Source: Beroe ovata
Taxonomy: Eukaryota; Ctenophora; Nuda; Beroida; Beroidae
Assembly: GCA_946803715.1 (NCBI GenBank)
Contig: CAMPET010000118.1
Coordinates: 7,631-71,630, forward strand
Reading direction: 5' to 3'
DNA length: 64,000 bases
The position numbers and the translations under genes were made by a program. Below the pieces are notes generated by a model that saw nothing but the letters and a program-made list of their open reading frames with translations, ran no database searches and was not told the DNA's origin. Positions 12,801 through 23,801 of this stretch are shown here, piece after piece (positions within the stretch are counted from its first letter, which is position 1; every line of letters begins with the position of its first letter).

Positions 12801-14835
12801 CGTCGAGTGGCATGCGTCTCCACCCCCAAAAAAGTGCTTCACGCATATCTTCCGCCACGCACCACACCCCCTTCTCTGAGTCGTTTTTTGTTTACTAGTA
12901 GTGGCATGTCTCGGCACCCTGCCGATCTCTCTAACCCTCTCTCAGACTTAGGGACACGTTGGAAGCCCCCAAAACCGACCAGAACCCCCAAAACGTGAAG
13001 TTTGGCATTTTTGATTTCCGACCCTATTTTGATCGATTTTGGGCGAAAATGGGTCCAATTTGAGCATGTCATCGTGTTTTTCGGCGAATTTTGAGCTAAA
13101 ATCCCAATTTTCAGGCCATTTGATCGATGTGAAGTCGAGAAATCAAAATCTGAAAATTTCGCCAAATTTGGCGAATTTGGGCGATTTTTGGCGAAATTAA
13201 GCGAGATATGGCCAAAATTCTTGCACAGTTCGACTCAGCGTCCAAAATTACCTAAGAACCAATATTAGTTGTTGAAAAAACCGTAAAGAAATTTTCGACC
13301 ATTTTTGAAATTTTTCAATGTCAATGGCCCGCTATCGCGTTTTGGGTGGCCTGTGGATCCGAGACTTGGTGCTTGGCAACATCCAAAATTACATGAATCA
13401 TCTCTCCGGCGGTCATACTCAACATATGAGTGTGATGTAAATCATTCAAACTGTCGTCGTGGCCAGGTGACCACGCCCAAAACGCTCCAGCGGACTTTTT
13501 CAAAGTTTTTAAAAACGTCCTGGGAGCCAACTTTGACAACCCGTAGAATGATAACGTGCTATCTGTTTTCTATGAAACTCTTTAGATTAAAAGAACACTA
13601 TTAGGACTGTCGATACGAAAATTAATAGAAAGTTTGGCAACGTAAATTTCCATTTATAACGCTCGGAATACGCGATTTTTGATTTTGACGACTTTTTCGG
13701 AATTTTAGGGGCGTGGCACGCCCACATCTTTTGAGATATCGGGCTGAAATTTTGTATGTGTTACTTTGGGATCATTATCTACCAATGTACAAAGCGGCAT
13801 TCCATTCCGTTGAAAAATTAAATTTTCGATTTTTCGAATTTTTCTATGTCGAGATTTTTCAGGACTTAGAAAAATTTTGAGGGTCAAAAATTATTTTTCC
13901 TCCAAAAAATCTGAAAAAAATCAGGGGCATGTAGTTTTGAGCGCTGAGAAAGATGCCGTTGGAATTTTTGAGCTATCTCAAACCGCTAAGGAGATAGTGG
14001 CGAAAAACCGCCAAAAACCGCCAAAAATTTTGGTGCATATAATCCGCCATAACTCCGCCAAAACTCTAGATATCGGGCTAAAAATTTTTTTGGCACTTAG
14101 TTAGGACCAAAGCTATCGATTGAGTCCGACCGGAACTTTCGGAACCGAAATTTCGATTTTCGTGCCCCCAAAACCCCCATTTTCGAACCCCCGAAATGGG
14201 GTCACCGGAAGGTCGGATCGACTTGATTTTTGCACCATTCGAAAGAGCGTCAAAAACTACATAACATATGTTGGAGCCATAAAAATCCGACCGGAAATAA
14301 ATTTTGACCTCCGAAAGTGGCCCATTTTCCTTTACAAATACTGTTAAAAAAAGGGATTCAGGGGGGCACGCATAGCTCCGGCCCCTTTTGAGCTACATGG
14401 TCCGACAAATTTTTGCTTGTAACTACATACTCAGGGCTATCTGCAGCCAAAATTTCAGCTTCCTAGCGCCATTCGTTCTACAAATGAAAACCTCGGACTT
14501 TTTTTCGGCGATTTTTTGGCGAATTTGGGCGGCCGCCACGGGCTCATTTTTAGAGATATCGGGCTTAAATTTTGACAGAATTTAGCTCTCATGTCGTTCT
14601 ACCAACCCTGCGAATTTCAGCTTCCTAGCTCAAAAAATAAATTTTTACCCCTTTTTGGGGGTTTTAACCCCATTTTAGGGGTTGAAGACGAATTTAGCCA
14701 AAGGTATGATTATATACCACGTTATAGCCCGTCAAATTCCCCGTCGAGTGGCATGCGTCTCCATCCCAAAAAAGTGCTTCACGCATATCTTCCGCCACGT
14801 ACCCCAACCTCTTTTCTGAGTCGTTTTTTGTTAAT
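9872..14835. repeat. Macrosatellite, about 2.5 tandem units of 1.94 kb
   Basis: The same landmark (GTATGTGTTACTTTGGGATC) occurs at about 9872, 11813 and 13752, giving a unit of about 1940 bp. Units run 9872-11812, 11813-13751 and 13752-14835 (partial) and are very similar. Inside each unit short motifs recur in diverged form, such as GATATCGGGCT followed by an A/T-rich AAATTT (about three times) and AATTTCAGCTTCCTAGC (twice), so the unit is itself built from older subrepeats. It is rich in TTTTGGCGA/CGCCAAAA. Short ORFs repeat with the unit (for example at 11937-12164 and 13877-14104) but have no recognisable domain. I know no family name for it. Confidence 0.9.
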
Positions 14836-15130
14836 AAGCTAGTCTTTATGTGAGAGACGAGGCGGAAGAACCGACCATCAAGTACAATCTCACCGGACTA
14901 CGGAATCAATGTGATTAGGCTATCAACCTCTGTGACAGAGTGGTCTGTATGGAACCCCACGGTTTCGATTCCTTGTTTAACATGCGTACAGCAAGGATCT
15001 CCACCGTGTTAGCCAGGCTAGGCGCATAACCACTCTGTCTTGACCAACACGCACTTTCACTTTAAAATCAGCATTAAGTGACTGACATACAGAAAGACAA
15101 ACAAACAACCAAATTATAATATAAATGATT
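14836..15130. repeat. Dispersed SINE-like repeat fragment
   Basis: Contains GGTTTCGATTCC, resembling a tRNA B box, in a stretch that recurs at about 30030-30114 and 30545-30660. It also has the phrase GAGAGACGAGGCGGAAGAAC that recurs near 30855. An 11-bp inverted pair, GACAGAGTGGT and ACCACTCTGTC, flanks the B-box part. Probably a tRNA-derived or composite short element; no complete tRNA fold was found. It ends at the N at 15131. Confidence 0.5.
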
Positions 15131-15131
15131 N

Positions 15132-15510
15132 GTTTGGGCCATGGGCAATTGTTCCAAGATTCAACACTAAGGCTCTGAAATCGGTGTCCACCGTCCACTG
15201 TGTTTGAAAACTCCTTTTTGGTGAAGGGAGCTGAGTTGTGGAACACTCTTCCAAGAGAGGGAAGGAAGCCGGGACTATTGACAAGTCATTCTGGGAGATC
15301 ACCTTAGTGGCTTACTGGATACCCTACCGACCAGAGGGTACCCACCCATCAGGAAAAACTCTCTCCTGGATTATGCTGCTAACAGGGGTACAAGCTACTA
15401 GTTGGACAGAGAGTTCTGAGAGGCAGAATCATTATTGACTAGTGTGAAAGTTCTGATGTGATTGGTCGAAAAAGCTTAACTGAACTGAACTGAATAGAAT
15501 AGATTAAATG
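15132..15510 (+). mobile_element. Non-LTR retrotransposon 3' relic (copy B)
   Basis: Same frame-broken reverse-transcriptase C-terminal relic and short-repeat tail as at 7797-8170. It starts at the N at 15131, so its 5' part is missing. Confidence 0.55.
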
Positions 15511-15550
15511 ATGGTATTCAACCATCACTAATAAGTTTATTATAGAGGTA

Positions 15551-16826
15551 CTAGAAAACCCGTCGATGGGGCGTGGTACACTATGAATAGTGAATCCGAC
15601 GGGAATTTACGATCAAAATAAAAAACACAATTTTTTTCGTATTTTTTGATACATGCCCACGCCCCACACATAGCATGGAAAATAAATATGCAGATGAGTA
15701 GAAGACCGAAAATGGATGTTGACTACGACCATAGTCAGAAATTTCAACGTCATAGAAAGTACATGTCAAAGGAAAACCGTCTCGAGAAGAGTTGTGTCTT
15801 GAGAAGTGGTGTCAAGAAACACTGTGTCGAGAAGATTCGTGTCCGGGAATTTGGTGTCATAGAAAGCTCCACCAAGTTCAATGGAAGTGGAATACACTGC
15901 ATGGAAGTGGAATACACTGCAGTACTCTCAGAACTTGGGAGTCACGGGACGTCGAGACTTGGCTCCCATCCTGGTCGCGTACGGCTTGGGTTGGGCTCGA
16001 GAGATTGATGTCAGGAGGAGTGGCGTCAAGCGAACTTGATGTCAATTGTCAAGAGGGACTGATGTCGAAAGAGACTGTTATCAAGAGGAACTGCTGTCAA
16101 AAGATGTAACGTCGAGTGAAAGTGTGCCAAGCAAAAATGACGTGAAGAAAAAGTGGTGTTAAGAGATTACATCGGATGGTGCCATGAAAGATGTCGACAA
16201 AAAGGCCGGAAACTGTCATTGACCATGTTAAGTGAGAGTAATGTCAAAAAGGTTGTACAATGTACATACCAACGGAAGGAATCGTGTCCATCTCTGAGTT
16301 CTCTCCTTTTATTTCGAAGTGTACACTTGAGTAGTATAGCAAAGTTTAGGTATCACTCTGGCCGAAAGTATTTGCATGTCTTGCTGTTGTCATTTTTCCG
16401 AACGCACGATTCGCGTGTGCGTGTGTGTGTGTGTTTGTGCGTGATTCCATGCTCATTATAGATGTAATGATCATTGATCATCAATATTGAAATTTGAAAC
16501 GTTTCAAAACAACGAAACAACGAAATGAAGCGCATCCGTACGCGCGCATTTAATTCGCACGTGCAACTCCTGAATCGCATAGCAACGGCGTAAAATGCAA
16601 ATTTCTGCTACACTATTTATTGATTTTTGCATCTTTTCTCAAAACTTCCAACGCCGATAACAAAAAATCTAAGACCTAAATCAAAAATCCGAAATGATTA
16701 TCACGAGCGGAATCCTTTTTTCTACCACCTTGCAAAAAATCCCGGCTTTCCAACTCCATTTGGTCAAGTTATTTGCAAACAGCGGAACCGATTTCCTATA
16801 AGTGCCTTATTCCTTTATATTATAGA
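15551..16826. mobile_element. Helitron-like non-autonomous element, 1276 bp
   Basis: Copy A at 8214-8217 reads ...GGTA|TTAT..., while copy B has 1276 bp inserted exactly between that A and T with no target-site duplication. A|T insertion without duplication is characteristic of Helitrons. The 5' end is CTAGAAAACCC followed at once by a short hairpin (CCC..TCGA..GGG). The 3' end is CCTTTATATTATAGA. The last 350 bp recur at 55100-55415, and both termini recur at 32645 and 35131. No Rep/helicase coding is seen. The termini are not the canonical TC...CTRR, so class assignment is inferred from the insertion site. Confidence 0.6.
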
Positions 16827-16975
16827 TTATAAATTTATAAAAATCGTTAGCCCAGTAAAAATCGCAACCATAACTGTTAGGGCATCCAGTCACCATGATG
16901 GATGATAATTTTTGCAATGCACAGCGCTTTAAGAATTATTTATTATCAAATGCATTATTAGATGTAACAGCAAAA

Positions 16976-17075
16976 TTTGTAGGATTTCACCCTACCCTTG
17001 CTGGCGGGATTTTTTTTATCGGGGCGGATTGAAAATCGCGCGCACCGACGCCCGACGGTAGGGTAAAATCCTACA
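16976..17075. mobile_element. 100-bp MITE with 20-bp TIRs and 9-bp target duplication
   Basis: TIR consensus TTGTAGGATTTYACCCTACC at both ends in inverted orientation. Flanked by direct repeats ACAGCAAAA at 16967-16975 and 17076-17084. Copy A (about 8347-8355) has a single ACAGCAAAA and no element, so this is a clean empty-site pair. A 9-bp duplication suggests Mutator-like transposase mobilisation. Confidence 0.85.
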
Positions 17076-17922
17076 ACAGCAAAACCAAAGAAATAATTTT
17101 ATACACGTCAATTAAAATGCATGCATCTAGATGACACAAATTACAAAAATTGTGTGGATACGCCGCGCGCGAAAAACAGAGGTCAGATAAAATTTGACAA
17201 GCTGACTTGATTATAATTTTACTCTTCCTTAGGAAATAATATTCCCGGAATATTGTAGTTGTTAGCGTGCTTGTAATTTTTTATTATACATGCTAGGGTG
17301 CTGTTCAGAGTGTGAGTGCTGAATATAAAATACTAAATAGTGATATGAGTGGAGATAGCTTAGACAATTGAGAAACTACCCAGAATAAACAACTCAACAA
17401 CTGCTCACCAACCTGCTCCTTAACCTCAAAACAATCCACAAAACAAACACACTAACTCCTAAATGACTATCAACATACAAAATTATCGGTACCTGCGGTG
17501 TGTGTTTGCACATGCACGGCTCGCGCCATGGCCAAAGGCACAGCTCGGCACACCCACAATACCCACAGAAACTATATAAACCATAGCAGCGTGACAAATA
17601 TACAAGATACAAACAGATTTTGCCAGTTTAAAGTATAGATACTCAGATTTTGAAGTACTAAATAGTAGTGCATTTTGAGGGTATGAAGACATTGCTCTGA
17701 ATTTCTAATTTATTTGATAATTGATTTCCAGATTCCAGTGCTAGCAATATTTGAGGGATTAAGAAGGGGTCATTATTTGTGTTTCACTGATTTAACTGAA
17801 GATGTAAAGAGGATACACCTTTCAAAGCACAAGCTATATTATATCTTAGTCTTATACATTGCTATACTTCAGTCACCCTAGTTATCATTATCAGTTTTCT
17901 ATAGGAAGTTCTTAGTTACACA

Positions 17923-19174
17923 ATGGACTTGGTCAACCTGAAGGGTTCTGCACACTCCTACCTTACAATTGAGACAATTCCTCCAAAATGTGTACTCACT
18001 GAAGACTGTTGTGTTGGCATTGATGAGGCCGGTAGAGGACCGGTTTTAGGTCAGGCTTACTTCTTTGTTGTAGTGACTGGTTAATGAGTATATGTGTATT
18101 CTATGATTAGATATATAATCCATCTGTTTTCAGGTCCTATGGTTTATGGGATAGCCTATTGTCCTTTATCTAAAATTCCTGATATAGAAACACTTGGTGT
18201 AGCTGATTCAAAGCAACTAAAAGAAGAGGACAGGAATGAAATTCTTGAAAAGATGCATGAGAACTCTAGCTACATTGGATATTGTGTCAGAGTTCTGTCA
18301 CCAAATTATTTGTCAACATCTATGCTTGGTCGACAGAACTACAACCTCAATTCAATCTCACATGATACTGCCATTGCTCTTCTCCAAAGAGTTATAGACA
18401 TGGGAGTGAAAGTATGTGTCTAAATATATAATGGTTGTGCAAATTAATTCGAGGACAGAAATCATATGATAATATCACCAAACACAGGTAAAGGATGTGT
18501 ATGTTGACACTGTTGGTCCAGCAAACAAGTATCAAGCAAAGCTATCTGCTATATTTCCTGACTTGAATATTACAGTTGCATCTAAGGCTGATGACAAATA
18601 CCCAATTTGTGGTGCAAGCAGTATTTGTGCTAAGGTAACCTCTAATTCTCTCTTGACTTAGAAACATGCTGAATTGATCTTAAATGATTTACTATAGATG
18701 CCTTTTCCTAATTCAGGTTTGCAGAGACCAATGTATGAAAGAATGGCCATTCCCTGAGCCCGGGTTCGATCTGTCAACATCAGGAAGTGGCTATCCCTCA
18801 GACCCATCTACTAAAAAGTGGCTGCAAAATAATGTTGACAATGTGTTTGGTTTTCCGCAATTTGTTAGATTCAGCTGGTCCACAGCAGATATAATCCTAC
18901 ATAAAAACTGTGTGAGGGTCAACTGGTAGGTATTGCTCCCACTGGATGCTGTTCGATCTGCCTTGCACAACCCCCAGTTTGCACTATCACAAGAATGTGG
19001 AGTAATTAATAATATCTAATTAGTAATTACTAAAATTTAAGGGACGATGGCGACGAAAATGAAGAGAACACACCTAAGATAAATGAATTTTTCAAGAAAG
19101 TCAAGCCGCGATCAGAGATTCCGCGTCACAGGTTCTATCATGAACAGGGACTGACATCTTTAACTGAAATATGA
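17923..19174 (+). CDS. RNASEH2A: Ribonuclease H2 catalytic subunit A, complete, 5 exons
   Basis: Cleaves the RNA strand of RNA-DNA hybrids and single ribonucleotides in DNA (ribonucleotide excision repair) as the catalytic subunit of the nuclear RNase H2 complex. Exons 17923-18049, 18134-18411, 18488-18634, 18717-18925, 19042-19174 join to 297 residues, close to the vertebrate length. The type-2 RNase H signature [16 protein letters not shown] supplies the catalytic Asp and Glu. VDTVGP supplies the third Asp region, [18 protein letters not shown] the conserved strand/Asp, and the substrate-binding GSGYPSD follows. The C-terminus ([22 protein letters not shown]) matches the eukaryotic tail. 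The start ATG is preceded by a probable 5' UTR shared with copy A. Intact and likely functional. Confidence 0.97.
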
Positions 19175-19531
19175 TGGTGAACCGGTATTAACGTTACTTA
19201 TTAAGTTGAATAACAAACAAAATTTCATTTCGTATTTGATTTTTGTTATTATATGGTATCTAGCTTTTTATTAAATTCTTTTTACACACTTTCCTCCAGT
19301 ATTAAATTGACCTTTTAAAGTGGCTATTTATTTTTCTCATAGCCGGACTAATCTATTGATTATTCACGGTATTCACGGTTTGCCTCTCAAGTGTATTGAA
19401 ATTATTTGTCAATTCAGGGCAAAATTCAGAAATTCTCATTAAATTAATCAGTTCAAATTCCAGGCTACTTATGAAATGATGTACCAAAGAAAGGAAATGA
19501 GGATAGTAGTAAAATCTGTTGCTATTGAAGG
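19175..19531. other. Intergenic, nothing recognised
   Basis: RNASEH2A 3' flank and transporter 5' flank; AT-rich with no clear motif. Confidence 0.5.
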
Positions 19532-20536
19532 ATGAGGTTTCACCCTATATCAGATACAGATAATCATGCTGATAATGCTGATAATGCTGGGAATAATGTT
19601 GCCATTGAGGCTCCCTGGTCATGCTCAACAGTATGTCTCAATCTCAGAGGGAAGTTGATGATTCTGTCAGCAGGTGTCCTGGCAGTCATCAAAATGACAA
19701 TTGTAAAACAATTTGCACAACTCCCAGTCGGCCAGTTTGTAGCAACAATTTTCCTCATCGTGTCAGTATTGAACTTGGCATGTCTGTTTTTCAGTGAGCC
19801 GAGGTATGAATACAAGGGGAAGGCAAAGTTTGTTGTCACCCGCGCATTCTTCGGTGCTCTGGGTGGATTCCTGAAGATGTGGGCAGCCAGAGTCATGCCC
19901 ATTGGAGACCTTAATGCCATATACTCTTTAATGCCCGTCTTTGCTGCGCTCTTTTCACGGGTTCTTTGGAAAGAGAAGGCTAACATTTTCACTTTCATAG
20001 CTCTCTTCGTCGGTCTGGTTGGTATCTGTTTAGTGGCTCGACCTCCCTTCATTTTTGGGGGCTATGAGGAGGAAACTAACTCATTCTACCCACTTCTACC
20101 TCTGCTTTCTGCAATTGTCAACGGGTTTGCGTGTAGCTGCATGCGGAAAGTTGGTACCGCAGTCAGTCCACAATTGATAACATCGAACATCGCACTATTT
20201 GTCATTGTGGACTGTCTCCTCTTCCATGCCATCATGAGAGACGAGGTTGTGCTACCAGACTGCTACACAGACAGGATAGCCATCACGGCAGGTGCCGCCG
20301 TTAACGTTCTGGCCCTCTACCTCCTTAACAAGGGACTGGCAATTGAAAAATCAGGGCCCGGTACTATGATCAGGAATTTTGACATTGTTACCGCATACCT
20401 CATACAGATTGCGTTCTTCGGCACGATTCCTGATGCGTTGAGTATAGTTGGAGCTGTGTTGGTGTTGTCCAGTGCTTTGCTAGTGTCGGCAAGCAAGCTA
20501 TTCTTCGAGAAAATGTTCAATCTAAGAGAGTTATAG
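19532..20536 (+). CDS. EamA/DMT-superfamily transporter, SLC35G-like, intronless
   Basis: Multi-pass membrane protein of 334 residues with about ten hydrophobic segments. Two EamA-type halves are visible, the first containing GDLNAIYSLMPVFAALFSRV, a typical EamA stretch, and the second ending GTIPDALSIVGAVLVLSSALLV. SLC35G proteins are drug/metabolite-superfamily members of poorly defined substrate. The N-terminus has a short repeated ADNADNAGN stretch. The whole reading frame is one exon. It lies 360 bp after RNASEH2A and 470 bp before CSN1 on the same strand. Family placement is by pattern and length; the substrate is unknown. Confidence 0.85.
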   Translation: MRFHPISDTDNHADNADNAGNNVAIEAPWSCSTVCLNLRGKLMILSAGVLAVIKMTIVKQFAQLPVGQFVATIFLIVSVLNLACLFFSEPRYEYKGKAKFVVTRAFFGALGGFLKMWAARVMPIGDLNAIYSLMPVFAALFSRVLWKEKANIFTFIALFVGLVGICLVARPPFIFGGYEEETNSFYPLLPLLSAIVNGFACSCMRKVGTAVSPQLITSNIALFVIVDCLLFHAIMRDEVVLPDCYTDRIAITAGAAVNVLALYLLNKGLAIEKSGPGTMIRNFDIVTAYLIQIAFFGTIPDALSIVGAVLVLSSALLVSASKLFFEKMFNLREL

Positions 20537-21008
20537 AGTCAGTTTGTTACAACTTATTGTTTTCTATTAAGTTGCCTACTTGTTTCAGATTTGTTTTCCT
20601 TATCATCCTTCATTTTGGATACTTAAATTGATAATTTCAGATTCATTTTGTACCTATACAACTTGTATTTTCACATTGTTTCTTTTATACACTTAGCGAT
20701 ACTAAACAGATACTAAACAGTACTAAACAGATGCTAAACTATTATTTTAATTTCCTATTGTAATATTTGTACAGTTGAATGCTTTATTCTGATAACAAAT
20801 TCCTGATATTTATCCAATTATTCTTCATTCATTTGTAGGGTTTGTGGTACTTGCAAGCTGCAGTTTTCTTTACCCCTACCAAATCGTTGTTCAAAGCACC
20901 ATGACAACAGTTGTATTATGATTCCTCACTATTTGTTGAGATACTAAAGTTGAACGCTTATTAACAGCATCCTAATATCATAGCTCGGCAACTTTTAGAC
21001 GAACAATA
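20537..21008. other. 3' UTR of transporter and CSN1 5' flank
   Basis: Contains a short imperfect tandem repeat of GATACTAAACA near 20697-20742. Nothing else recognised. Confidence 0.5.
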
Positions 21009-23801
21009 ATGGAACCTATGGACATAGACACTGCTCCTACATGCTTGGTTAGTTTCTCTAGGATGGGGATGAAGATAATTAGGGTACCGTCACCAATGAC
21101 GTCATCACTTTTTTGCCCATTTCTATCCCCTCTTCTCATCTTTTGCTGTCCCTCTCCCCCATGCTGACGTCAGCATTTGCCAACCCGCCACTACAAGGAT
21201 TTGATTTACGTGCACTATGACGGTGTTATTTATCGTTGCATGTACACAGGATTTGGAGACGTACATAAACCAGTATTCGGGTAATGTGGCTCTCCAGCGA
21301 CTCAAGTTCTACGTAGACAACACGAGACCTACCAGTGATAACTACAGGTAGGAACCACCTGTTACTGGTTATCTTCCGATTATCAGTTCACAATCCGAGA
21401 GGGATATGATCTTCGATTATATCAATTTCGCCGCACTCCACAACTACTGCAATGTTGATAAGCTATTACATTACAACACGCAGGTTTCTGATACAAACAG
21501 CTATGGACTGTAAGAATATCAGTGTTTACACAGACTCAGTTGAAGCACTGAATAACACATGCCCCTCAGAGGGGCTGTCTGTCAACGCCGACTGGATAAC
21601 TCAGACCTCCAAATATCTTATCAATAAAGTCGACAGGTTTGATTAACAATTAGTTCATGAATGAATGTGAAAATGAACAACGGTGTTGTGATATCGATGG
21701 CGTCATTCCACAGATTGGAGCAGGATCTGAAGACATTCCAGCTTACACAAGACAAGGAGAGTATTCGTAGGACGTACCAAATGTTGGGAGACCACTACCA
21801 CGACTGTGGAGACCTCAGGTTTACCCTTGTTGTCTTCTTTGTTGTGGTTCACTCTGTGGACACCAAATATTGGGGTTCAAACTGTGGTAGCTTACACTTC
21901 TGTGGTTTATGGTGGTTACTATTCTAATCCTCACATGTGCATTTCACAGCAATGCTATCAAGCACTATCAGAAGAGCAGAGACTATGGTAGTACTGTATT
22001 TCATACATTAGAGTTTCTGTTGAACATCATCAAAGTCAGTGTCTACCTCAATCATTGGACATCAGTTGCTAACTACATCAAGAAAACTGATCATATCGAC
22101 AATACAGATGTGAGTTACTCCACAGTTCATTTCATGTTTGATTGTCTTTTTCCAATGAAATTAGATTGGAAGGTGCTGAGAAAGAATTAAGTCAGTTAGA
22201 AAAGACGCCATTATAAAGTTGTTTGACTTCAGCCCAAGATAACAAGGCGACTTCACCTTGCTAAAGGGTTGTGTGAAATGTCGAATAATCACTATAGACA
22301 AGCAGCCAAGATATTCTCAAATGTTCCATGTGACTCCTGGAACAATGAAGTGAGTCGAAGGGATGAGGGGGTAATTTTTCAATATTTATCTTATTGGTCT
22401 TCCATTAGAAATCTAATAAGAATAAATGTGACATTCATTACCAAAGTTTCAGAGGCGTGCCGTTTTTGGGTGTCAATTTACACATTGTTGGCAAAGAAAT
22501 GCAGAAAATTTTGGAAAAGTAAAATATTTCTGATTTGTATCTTGCTTCTAACGCGACGCTAAGCCTCTGGCAATTGGGGGCCTGCCGCCAAACCCCCTGA
22601 GTCACTCGAATACCGTTCACCCCAATTTCCTAAATCAAAATCCACAGCACGCCTCTGCAAAGTTTGGATTTTAGAATTGTGACCACCATCATCTCTTGCT
22701 ATACTCAGATAGTTTCGCCACTCTGTGTTCTGGTTTACACGAGTCTCTGTGCTCTCGCTTCTTACACAAGGAAAGACATGCAGAAACTTCTTACAGAAAA
22801 CAAGTTAGTGTGTGACATAACTCCCATCATATGAAGTGTCATGGAATTTTGCCAATATAAAACTCGTATTCCCATTTTCAGCAACTTCAAACAATACATG
22901 GACGCCCAGCCCAATATAAGGAACTGTCTATTTGCATTCTACAACCGAGAGTTCAGTACCGGACTCAAGTGTTTGGAATTGTTGAAGAAAGAATTCAAAC
23001 TGGACCTCTTTCTCAACGCCCATGTTGATGATCTATATGAAAAGATTCGGAGTGAATCAATAAAACAGGTACGAATCGACTGCCAGATTTGCCGTAGAAT
23101 TACCCACGAAGTTTGGCCCAAATGTCGCAAAATTATTCCCGCTTTAGTCACAATAATGGTAACGCGCGGTTACGTTTTTGTGATCATTGTTGCGCTCCAG
23201 TAAGGGTTAGCGCCGCGCACGCGCGTATCGATGACCATTTTCGTAGATTTCAAGGTTTTCATAGATTTCAAAGTTGAATTTCAGTATTATGCTCCATTTC
23301 TGAACTGCGATTTGAACAAGATGGCCGTTGCATTCAACACTGATGTAGACTCACTTGAGATGGAGTTGATGAAGCTAGTAACAGATCAATCTGTCAAGAT
23401 AGACAGTCACAACAAGGTAAGTATGTTGAGATTCAGGAATCTCGACGTTCATTGACGAACAAATGTCACTCTGTCACCATACAAAAACATCAATTTCCAA
23501 CAAACACAGGTGCTGCGAGTGTGCGAGGACGATGAAAGGAGGAGAATCTGTGAAAATGTGTTGGATCTGAGTCTGACATACAAGCAAAAAACGCAAGCAC
23601 TCTTAGTCAAATCTGCCATTCTGAATGCGCGGCTTGTAATCCAGGTGAGTATCGGGAATTTTACACCGGTTCAGCTCATTCCATTCATTCCGGAATCAAT
23701 GAATTTTTAGACTCCGCCAACTATCGCACTAACTAATAATAACTTCCATTTTTCAGAATAACGCGGACCTCATCGATGACAAGCCGAGCACAAGCACATG
23801 A
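21009..23801 (+). CDS. GPS1: COP9 signalosome subunit 1, 11 exons
   Basis: CSN1 is a PCI-domain subunit of the COP9 signalosome, which removes NEDD8 from cullins. Exons: 21009-21047, 21250-21347, 21484-21636, 21714-21818, 21950-22109, 22233-22349, 22709-22803, 22882-23068, 23285-23416, 23510-23644, 23757-23801, giving 421 residues with all phases consistent. Homology landmarks in order are YINQYSGNVALQRLKF, ESIRRTYQMLGDHYHDCGDL, IIKVSVYLNHWTSVANYIKK, HYRQAAKIF, and the PCI winged helix with NKMAVAFNTDVDSLEMEL. It is more divergent from vertebrate GPS1 than its neighbours are from theirs, and shorter at the N-terminus. A poly-A signal AATAAA lies near 23920. The closest alternative, Rpn7, is less similar in the ESIRR and DCGDL region. 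Confidence 0.93.
21098..21176. promoter_or_regulatory. CRE and perfect Maf-recognition palindrome in CSN1 intron 1
   Basis: TGACGTCA at 21098-21105 is a full CRE. At 21161-21176 the 16-bp perfect palindrome ATGCTGACGTCAGCAT contains the complete CRE-type MARE consensus TGCTGACGTCAGCA. Both lie in the short first intron of CSN1. Binding is inferred, not shown. Confidence 0.5.
22450..22657. mobile_element. hAT-type MITE, 208 bp, in CSN1 intron 6
   Basis: Ends CAGAGGCGTGC and GCACGCCTCTG form terminal inverted repeats. They are flanked by an exact 8-bp direct repeat CAAAGTTT (22442-22449 and 22658-22665). CAG-starting TIRs and 8-bp duplications are diagnostic of hAT elements. There is no coding capacity. 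Confidence 0.88.

Larger units (their letters stand above)
15132..18538 (+). repeat. Duplicated block, copy B
   Basis: Second copy of 7797-9870, but here RNASEH2A continues to completion. It carries a 1276-bp insertion at 15551-16826 and a 100-bp insertion at 16976-17075. Copy A shows both sites empty. Confidence 0.85.

Noticed and set aside
11937-14347. 75-residue ORFs repeated in the macrosatellite units
   Set aside because: They repeat only because the unit repeats, are not flanked by other coding signals and are broken in the first unit (near 10040).
14930-15045. Possible tRNA gene at the B-box-like sequence
   Set aside because: No cloverleaf could be drawn and the A-box match is weak and too close; a tRNA-derived repeat is more likely.
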